Source: Chloroflexota bacterium | GTDB taxonomy: Bacteria > Chloroflexota > Anaerolineae > Anaerolineales > Villigracilaceae | Direction of reading: 5' to 3' | DNA length: 5,246 bases | NCBI GenBank assembly: GCA_023484185.1 | Contig: JAMDBC010000052.1 | Coordinates: 1-5,246 of the forward strand | Shown here: one piece after another, positions 1 through 5,246 of the stretch | Numbering within the stretch: the first letter of the stretch is position 1 | Layout of the letters: each line of letters begins with the position of its first letter | Position numbers and translations under genes: made by a program | The notes under the pieces: model-generated | What the model saw: the letters and a program-made list of their open reading frames with translations, nothing else | Told to the model about the DNA's origin: nothing | Databases searched by the model: none

Positions 1-1
1 T

Positions 2-1288
<1,287 letters not shown>

Positions 1289-1294
1289 AAAAGA

Positions 1295-1323
1295 TGTAGG
1301 GGCGACCGCGAGTCGCCCCTACA
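1295..1323. repeat. Palindromic intergenic repeat, GTAGGGGC family, copy 1
   Basis: This is a perfect 12-bp inverted repeat: TGTAGGGGCGAC (1295-1306) pairs with GTCGCCCCTACA (1312-1323) around a 5-base loop, CGCGA. It fills most of the 40-bp gap between the Sat-CysC stop and the next ATG. Its outer arm GTAGGGGC/GCCCCTAC recurs in the 3735-3763 element, so it looks like a dispersed repeat family rather than a gene-specific structure. Similar short palindromes are, from memory, common in Chloroflexota and cyanobacterial genomes. On the + strand the stem is followed by A residues, so it is not a typical intrinsic terminator in the direction of the genes. It could still stabilise transcript ends. 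Confidence 0.85.
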
Positions 1324-1328
1324 AAAAT

Positions 1329-2873
1329 ATGAACCGCACAACTATTCTGCACATCGCTTCATTTTTGACCCTCGGCCTGCTGGCCGCTTTAGGGGTTTTT
1401 CTCATCCTGAAATCCACGCCGGAGGGCCTCGGTCTCTCGGATGATTCCATCGGATACATCGCGGGTGCGCGCAGTATTTTGGCGGGACATGGCTATCGCG
1501 AATCATGGCTGGCAAGCAATGGGCCAGTGACGCATTTTCCGCCGGGCTTCCCGTTCGTGTTGGCGTTTATCGGGTTGTTTGGTCTCGATCCGCTGCGCGG
1601 TACACGCTTTCTCAATGCATTATTATTTGGAATGAACACGGGGCTGCTGGGCATCCTCGGCTGGCGCATGACCAAGTCTTTGCCGGCCGGGTTGATCCTG
1701 GCCGCCTTGTTCGTCGCGAATTCACAGCTTCTACAGGTTCATGCGATGGCGATGAGCGAGCCGCTCTTTATATTTCTGAGCCTGCTGGCTTTCTGGATGT
1801 TTGATTTGTATTTTGAGCGTAATCATCATTGGTTATGGCTGGTGCTGACAGCGTTTTCTGCCGGCGCGGCATACCTGACACGTTATGCGGGCCTGGCCCT
1901 GGTTCTGACCTTTATTGCTGCGCTTTTCGTTTTGCATGATTCATGGCGCAAGCGTTTCATCAGCGCTGGAATCTTCATTGTCAGTTTTTTGCCGTGGGCA
2001 TTGATATGGGCAGTTCGCAATGAGCTTGTCGGCGGGAATGTTGCCAATCGTAACCTGATCTGGCATCCAATCAGCAGCGATAACATAAGACTTGGCTTGT
2101 CCACAGTTGCAGAATTTTTTATCCCGACCGAAACTTTGCGTCAGACTCTTGTAAAGGCCGGAGTTTTTCAAATCGTTATCGTGTTGATTCTCGGCGCAGT
2201 GTTGGTCTGGGTCGTGCTGAAGAGCTGGAAAAAGTTCTTAACGCCTCAGCAGCCAACTCGTCCGGAAATTCTTGCGTTTACGAATGGGCTGTACGTGCTC
2301 GGCTATTTATCTTCCATCGTTGCCACGATGTTATTGTTTGACGCGTCCACAAAATTCCAGGTCAGAATTCTTGCGCCAATCTATGTTTCGCTTTTCGTTT
2401 TGCTGGTCGCGCTGGGCGTCTGGTTGTGGAGCAAGCGACGTGAAGTTGTCATCGTGCTTACAATTTTTATCCTATCCGTTTCGATTTATTCCCAAACGTT
2501 GACCGTGCAACAGCTCGAAAAAGGCGGCACAGGTTTTGCATCGTTTGTGTGGTATCGCTCGCCGACGATTGCTTTTTTGCGCAGCCTGCCTGCTAATACG
2601 ATGATCTATACCAACCAGTCAGGCGTAGTGTATCTTTACACCGGACGCGGCGCTTATGTGTTGCCCGATAGATATGATCCGGTGACCGCCGAAGCGCGCC
2701 CCGGATTTGATCGCGGCGTGGCGCTCATGCAAGCCGAGATCAAAGCTGGCAGGGCCGTGCTGGCGTTGTTCAGCGGCGGCGATATTTCTTCCGCCGACGC
2801 CGCGATCATGAGTGAAGGGTTGTATTTGGCGCAGAAATCCGCCAGCGGCGAAGTTTACACAGCCGCGCCGTAG
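1329..2873 (+). CDS. Polytopic membrane protein, GT-C-type glycosyltransferase-like (PMT/ArnT-like superfamily)
   Basis: This is a predicted 514-residue inner-membrane protein that probably transfers a sugar from a polyprenyl-phosphate donor on the outer face of the membrane. TM1 is at about 8-28. The first outer loop carries the acidic pair D38-D39 in SDDSIGYIAGAR, the place where GT-C enzymes keep their catalytic Asp, followed by HFPPGFP (69-75). Further hydrophobic segments lie near 93-114, 118-139, 144-162, 168-203 (two helices), 210-229, 278-297, 315-337, 347-367 and 373-388. SEPL (143-146) and TRYAG (184-188) are also typical of this group. The C-terminal ~125 residues are soluble and probably periplasmic/extracytoplasmic, with the YTNQSGVVYLYTGR pattern. 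The start at 1329 follows a stop and a repeat, and TM1 begins soon after it. No Shine-Dalgarno sequence is visible. The open frame extends upstream to 1032, but that part overlaps conserved CysC and is spurious. The exact donor and acceptor are unknown. Confidence 0.85.
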   Translation: MNRTTILHIASFLTLGLLAALGVFLILKSTPEGLGLSDDSIGYIAGARSILAGHGYRESWLASNGPVTHFPPGFPFVLAFIGLFGLDPLRGTRFLNALLFGMNTGLLGILGWRMTKSLPAGLILAALFVANSQLLQVHAMAMSEPLFIFLSLLAFWMFDLYFERNHHWLWLVLTAFSAGAAYLTRYAGLALVLTFIAALFVLHDSWRKRFISAGIFIVSFLPWALIWAVRNELVGGNVANRNLIWHPISSDNIRLGLSTVAEFFIPTETLRQTLVKAGVFQIVIVLILGAVLVWVVLKSWKKFLTPQQPTRPEILAFTNGLYVLGYLSSIVATMLLFDASTKFQVRILAPIYVSLFVLLVALGVWLWSKRREVVIVLTIFILSVSIYSQTLTVQQLEKGGTGFASFVWYRSPTIAFLRSLPANTMIYTNQSGVVYLYTGRGAYVLPDRYDPVTAEARPGFDRGVALMQAEIKAGRAVLALFSGGDISSADAAIMSEGLYLAQKSASGEVYTAAP

Positions 2874-2887
2874 TACATTTTCACTGT

Positions 2888-2893
2888 AAGGAG
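2888..2893 (+). promoter_or_regulatory. Ribosome binding site of the SDR gene
   Basis: AAGGAG lies 4 bases before the ATG at 2898, inside the 24-bp gap after the membrane-protein stop. This supports the chosen start and suggests translation independent of the gene upstream. Confidence 0.8.
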
Positions 2894-2897
2894 CAGC

Positions 2898-3725
2898 ATG
2901 AAGATTCAAGACAAGTTTGATTTAAAAGATCGCGTCGCGGTCGTGACTGGCGGCGTGGGTCTGCTCGGGACTGAATTTTGCAAAACGCTGGCCGAAGCGG
3001 GCGCATCCGTCGCAGTGGTCGATCTCAATGGCGATGCCGCAAAAAAAGTTGCGGATGCTTTGATGAAGGATGGCTACCACGCCAAAGCGATTCAGACGGA
3101 CATCACCAAACCCGATTCCGTTAAAGCAATGGTCGCTTCGGTTCTCTCGGACTTTGGGCGGTTCGACGTTCTGGTAAATTCCGCGGCGCTCGATCCGAAG
3201 TTCGACCCGGACGCGGCCGCCAAAGGAATCGCTCCCGGCGCGTTTGAAGATTACCCGCTCGAACAGTGGAACGCGGCCATGAACGTAAATTTGACCGGCA
3301 TGTTTTTGGTTACGCAGGCCTGCGTCAAGCCGATGATCGCACAGGGCAAAAAAGGCAGCATCATCAACATTTGTTCAACTTATGGATTGAATGGTCCCGA
3401 CCAACGCATTTACATCAAAGACGGCAAACGCGTGGCCTTCAAACCAGTTTATTATACGGTGACCAAAGCGGGCGTGATGGGGTTTACAAAATACCTGGCG
3501 GCTTATTATGCCAGGACGGAGATCCGCGTCAATGCGCTGACTCCCGGTGGTGTGTTCAACAATCACGAAGATTATTTCGTCAAGAATTATTCAGCCAAAA
3601 CTATTCTTGGACGTATGGCGAAGAAGGACGAAATGAACGGCGCTTTATTGTTTCTGGCATCTGATGCGTCATCGTACATGACGGGCAACAATGTCGTCGT
3701 GGATGGCGGTTGGACGGCGTGGTAG
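2898..3725 (+). CDS. Short-chain dehydrogenase/reductase, PtmA-like, in nonulosonic acid gene context
   Basis: This is a 275-residue classical SDR, a cytoplasmic NAD(P)-dependent oxidoreductase. The Rossmann glycine motif is TGGVGLLG (17-24), an atypical version of TGxxxGxG. D42 at the end of the second strand suggests preference for NAD(H). Other family landmarks are D68, NSAA (94-97, in place of NNAG), N131 in NVNLTG, S160 in NICSTYG, and the catalytic pair Y186/K190 in YTVTK. The C-terminus ends in the usual NVVVDGGWTAW. Ser-160 and Tyr-186 are 26 residues apart, about twice the usual spacing, because of an insert (NGPDQRIYIKDGKRVAFKPV). I recall a comparable insert in PtmA-type SDRs of flagellin-glycan/legionaminic acid loci. 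The neighbouring cytidylyltransferase and NeuB-like genes make a role in nonulosonic acid synthesis likely, but the substrate cannot be read from the sequence. The SDR call is secure; the PtmA-like call is an inference. Confidence 0.93.
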   Translation: MKIQDKFDLKDRVAVVTGGVGLLGTEFCKTLAEAGASVAVVDLNGDAAKKVADALMKDGYHAKAIQTDITKPDSVKAMVASVLSDFGRFDVLVNSAALDPKFDPDAAAKGIAPGAFEDYPLEQWNAAMNVNLTGMFLVTQACVKPMIAQGKKGSIINICSTYGLNGPDQRIYIKDGKRVAFKPVYYTVTKAGVMGFTKYLAAYYARTEIRVNALTPGGVFNNHEDYFVKNYSAKTILGRMAKKDEMNGALLFLASDASSYMTGNNVVVDGGWTAW

Positions 3726-3734
3726 AAAATTATT

Positions 3735-3763
3735 GTAGGGGCATAGCGACGCTGTGCCCCTAC
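3735..3763. repeat. Palindromic intergenic repeat, GTAGGGGC family, copy 2
   Basis: Arms GTAGGGGCA (3735-3743) and TGCCCCTAC (3755-3763) are perfect reverse complements. Inside them AGCG (3745-3748) can pair with CGCT (3750-3753), so nearly the whole 29-bp unit is palindromic apart from one T/G position and the centre. The unit has the same length and outer arms as the 1295-1323 element but a different core. It ends directly before the GAGG ribosome binding site of the cytidylyltransferase gene. There is no T-run after it on the + strand. Confidence 0.85.
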
Positions 3764-3767
3764 GAGG
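3764..3767 (+). promoter_or_regulatory. Ribosome binding site of the cytidylyltransferase/HAD gene
   Basis: GAGG sits 5 bases before the ATG at 3773 and immediately after the last base of the palindromic repeat ending at 3763. It supports this start. A folded repeat would sit right against it and could affect ribosome access. Confidence 0.65.
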
Positions 3768-3772
3768 ATTGA

Positions 3773-4993
3773 ATGAAATCTGAAATTCTAGCAATCGTCC
3801 CGGCGCGCGGAGGCTCGAAAGGCATCCCGCGCAAAAATATTCGCAACTTTGCAGGCTATCCGCTCATCGCGTGGAGCATTGCCGCGGCTAAACAATCCAA
3901 GTCGGTGACGCGCATCATTGTCAGCACGGATGATGAAGAGATCGCGGCAGTGGCGCGCGAGTGGGGCGCAGAGACGCCATTCCTGCGTCCTGTGGAGTTC
4001 GCGCAGGATAATTCCACTGACCTGCCTCTCTTTGAACACGCGTTAAATTGGCTGGCGGAAAACGAAGGCTACAAACCCGACGTCCTGATTCAACTGCGCC
4101 CAACGTCGCCCGTCCGCCCAATCGGCTTGATCGATGCTGCGGTGAAGATTTTGCTCGATCACAAAGATGCAGACTGCGTGCGCGGCGTGGTACCTGCGGG
4201 ACAAAATCCACATAAGATGTGGCGCTTCGACGAAGCCAATCATCCGATGAAACCGTTGCTGACCGTGGATGGAATCGCCGAGCCGTATAATGCGCCGCGT
4301 CAAATTTTGCCGCCGGTCTATTGGCAGACCGGGCACATTGACGCTATTCGTGCATCGGTGATTCACAACAAACATTCGCTGACAGGCGATGTCATTTATC
4401 CGTTGGTGATCGATCCACGTTACACGGTGGATATTGATAGGCTTACCGACTGGGCCAAATATGAAGCGTTGGTTTATAGCGGGCTGGAAATGGTCAGCCC
4501 GGGCAAGGCGCGCCGCCCGATGCCAGAGAAAATCGAATTGATCATTTGTGACTTCGATGGCGTCATCACCGACAACCGCGTCTGGACAGATGAAAACGGC
4601 AGCGAAATGGTAGCCGCTTCACGGTCCGATTCGATGCGGGTGGCGGAACTGCGCCAGCGCGGCGTCGAGGTGATGATCCTTTCGTCCGAGGTCAATTCCG
4701 TTGTCACGGCGCGCGCTCAAAAAATGGGCGTCGAGGCTGTGCACGGCGTCGGCATTTTAAAAAAAGGCGAAGCGCTCAAGCAGTTGTTGATCGGGAAAAA
4801 AGTGGATACATCGCACGTGGTTTTTGTCGGCAACGATTTCAATGACCTGGCCTGCTTCGAGATCGCGGGTTGGGCTGTGGCCGTGGCCGACGCGTACCCT
4901 GAAGTTGCACGCGCGGCAGATTATGTGTTGACGAAAGCTGGTGGGTATGGCGCGGTGCGCGAGTTGTGTGATCTTATTTTGAAAAACCGGTAG
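3773..4993 (+). CDS. Two-domain CMP-nonulosonate cytidylyltransferase (NeuA/LegF-like) fused to a KdsC-like HAD phosphatase domain
   Basis: This is a 406-residue cytoplasmic enzyme. Residues ~4-235 are a CTP-transferase domain that activates a nonulosonic acid (sialic, legionaminic or related) as its CMP-sugar. It has the CTP-binding loop PARGGSKGIPRKN (10-22), VSTDDEEIA, LRPTSPVR (108-115), PRQILPP, QTGHIDAIR (185-193) and the metal-binding D220/D222 in DIDRLTD. After a linker (~240-255), residues ~256-405 form a HAD phosphatase domain of the KdsC/NANP type. Its visible motifs are nucleophile D260 and acid/base D262 in DFDGVITD, S304-S305-E306, K331, and D355/D358 in GNDFND, so the catalytic set looks complete. 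Stand-alone LegF/NeuA enzymes are about 230 residues. E. coli NeuA carries an esterase-type C-terminus instead, and vertebrate CMAS carries a KdsC-like domain. The adjacent NeuB-like gene supports the pathway. The sugar specificity is not determined. Confidence 0.93.
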   Translation: MKSEILAIVPARGGSKGIPRKNIRNFAGYPLIAWSIAAAKQSKSVTRIIVSTDDEEIAAVAREWGAETPFLRPVEFAQDNSTDLPLFEHALNWLAENEGYKPDVLIQLRPTSPVRPIGLIDAAVKILLDHKDADCVRGVVPAGQNPHKMWRFDEANHPMKPLLTVDGIAEPYNAPRQILPPVYWQTGHIDAIRASVIHNKHSLTGDVIYPLVIDPRYTVDIDRLTDWAKYEALVYSGLEMVSPGKARRPMPEKIELIICDFDGVITDNRVWTDENGSEMVAASRSDSMRVAELRQRGVEVMILSSEVNSVVTARAQKMGVEAVHGVGILKKGEALKQLLIGKKVDTSHVVFVGNDFNDLACFEIAGWAVAVADAYPEVARAADYVLTKAGGYGAVRELCDLILKNR

Positions 4994-4996
4994 GAA

Positions 4997-5083
4997 TGTC
5001 ATTGCGAGACGCGAAGCGGCGAAGCAATCCCCTCGCCACTTTGAGATTGCTTCGGGCAAAAGTGCGCCGCCCTCGCAATGACA
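4997..5083. repeat. 87-bp nested palindromic intergenic element (TCATTGCGAG family)
   Basis: Outer arms TGTCATTGCGAG (4997-5008) and CTCGCAATGACA (5072-5083) are a perfect 12-bp inverted repeat. Inner arms CGAAGCAATC (5020-5029) and GATTGCTTCG (5045-5054) are a perfect 10-bp inverted repeat around a 15-base loop. The stretches between inner and outer arms (5009-5019 and 5055-5071) are GC-rich and only loosely complementary. It occupies most of the 111-bp gap between the cytidylyltransferase and the NeuB-like gene. The arms match, from memory, a palindrome type dispersed in many copies in Chloroflexota and some other environmental bacteria. No protein is encoded. It resembles a non-autonomous mobile palindrome (REP/MITE-like). 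Confidence 0.88.
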
Positions 5084-5093
5084 AACACCCGCT

Positions 5094-5099
5094 AAGGAG
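5094..5099 (+). promoter_or_regulatory. Ribosome binding site of the NeuB-like gene
   Basis: A strong AAGGAG lies 5 bases before the ATG at 5105 and just downstream of the 87-bp palindromic element. It fixes the start of the partial NeuB-like reading frame. Confidence 0.88.
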
Positions 5100-5104
5100 A
5101 AAAA

Positions 5105-5246
5105 ATGACTCGTGAAATTAAACTTGGAAATCGTTTAGTGGGTGATGGGCAGCCTGCATACGTCATTGCCGAAATCGGAATCAATCACAACGGCGATCTT
5201 GAGATCGCAAAGCAAATGATCGACGCGGCAGTTCACGCCGGCTTTC
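5105..5246 (+). CDS. Nonulosonic acid synthase (NeuB/LegI/PseI family), 3'-truncated by window edge
   Basis: Only the first 47 codons are present; the family is usually about 340-360 residues, so most of the gene lies beyond the right edge. The enzyme condenses phosphoenolpyruvate with an N-acylated hexosamine (ManNAc-like) or its phosphate to make a nine-carbon nonulosonic acid. The N-terminal TIM-barrel signature AEIGINHNGDLEIAK (22-36) is diagnostic; it holds E23, the equivalent of the conserved active-site glutamate of NeuB, and is followed by a helix ending in DAAVHAGF. The fragment cannot tell NeuB (sialic), LegI (legionaminic) and 9-phosphate-forming synthases apart. It follows the CMP-sugar synthetase gene on the same strand after a 111-bp gap filled mainly by a palindromic repeat. 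Confidence 0.93.
   Translation, partial: MTREIKLGNRLVGDGQPAYVIAEIGINHNGDLEIAKQMIDAAVHAGF

Noticed and set aside
1295..1323. Intrinsic terminator after Sat-CysC
   Set aside because: The stem is followed by AAAAATATG on the + strand, with no U-tract. The T-run lies on the opposite strand, where no gene is seen.
4997..5083. Small structured RNA gene or riboswitch for the NeuB-like gene
   Set aside because: The arms match a dispersed palindrome type, the middle arms are poorly complementary, and no known riboswitch core was recognised. A mobile repeat is the simpler explanation.
3735..5083. CRISPR-like or tandem repeat array
   Set aside because: The repeats are isolated palindromes in separate gaps with genes between them. 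There is no regular spacer structure and no cas gene.

Overview
The window is a compact bacterial segment with every recognisable gene on the + strand. GC content looks moderate (about 50-55% by eye). No rRNA, tRNA, phage or transposase gene was seen. The gene families and the style of intergenic palindromes fit a member of the Chloroflexota, most likely Anaerolineae. These palindromes are a GTAGGGGC...GCCCCTAC type and a TCATTGCGAG...CTCGCAATGA type. The taxonomic call is an inference from remembered patterns, not a search result.

Layout: (1) positions 2-1288, the 3' three quarters of a fused ATP sulfurylase / APS kinase (Sat-CysC), open at the left edge; (2) a 29-bp palindromic repeat in the 40-bp gap; (3) 1329-2873, a polytopic membrane protein resembling GT-C glycosyltransferases that use polyprenyl-phosphate sugars; (4) 2898-3725, a short-chain dehydrogenase resembling the PtmA-type enzymes of nonulosonic acid clusters; (5) a second palindrome of the same family in the next gap; (6) 3773-4993, a CMP-nonulosonate cytidylyltransferase fused to a KdsC-like HAD phosphatase domain; (7) an 87-bp palindromic element of a second family; (8) 5105 to the right edge, the first 47 codons of a NeuB/LegI-type nonulosonic acid synthase.

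Taken together, the right half is the start or middle of a sialic-acid-like (nonulosonic acid, NulO) locus. NeuB condenses a six-carbon amino sugar with phosphoenolpyruvate, the cytidylyltransferase makes the CMP-sugar donor, and the SDR probably acts on a precursor or on the sugar itself. The HAD domain may remove a phosphate from a NulO phosphate, or may be structural. The GT-C-like protein would act at the membrane on surface glycans or glycoproteins. Sat-CysC makes PAPS, which could feed sulfate assimilation or glycan sulfation; no sulfotransferase or PAPS reductase is visible here.

Three of the four intergenic gaps carry a palindromic repeat, and in two cases the repeat sits against the translation start region of the downstream gene. 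There is no convincing intrinsic terminator or promoter, so co-transcription is plausible but unproven. No clearly undescribed system was found. The most notable points are the two-domain cytidylyltransferase/phosphatase with intact-looking catalytic residues, and the repeats at translation starts.
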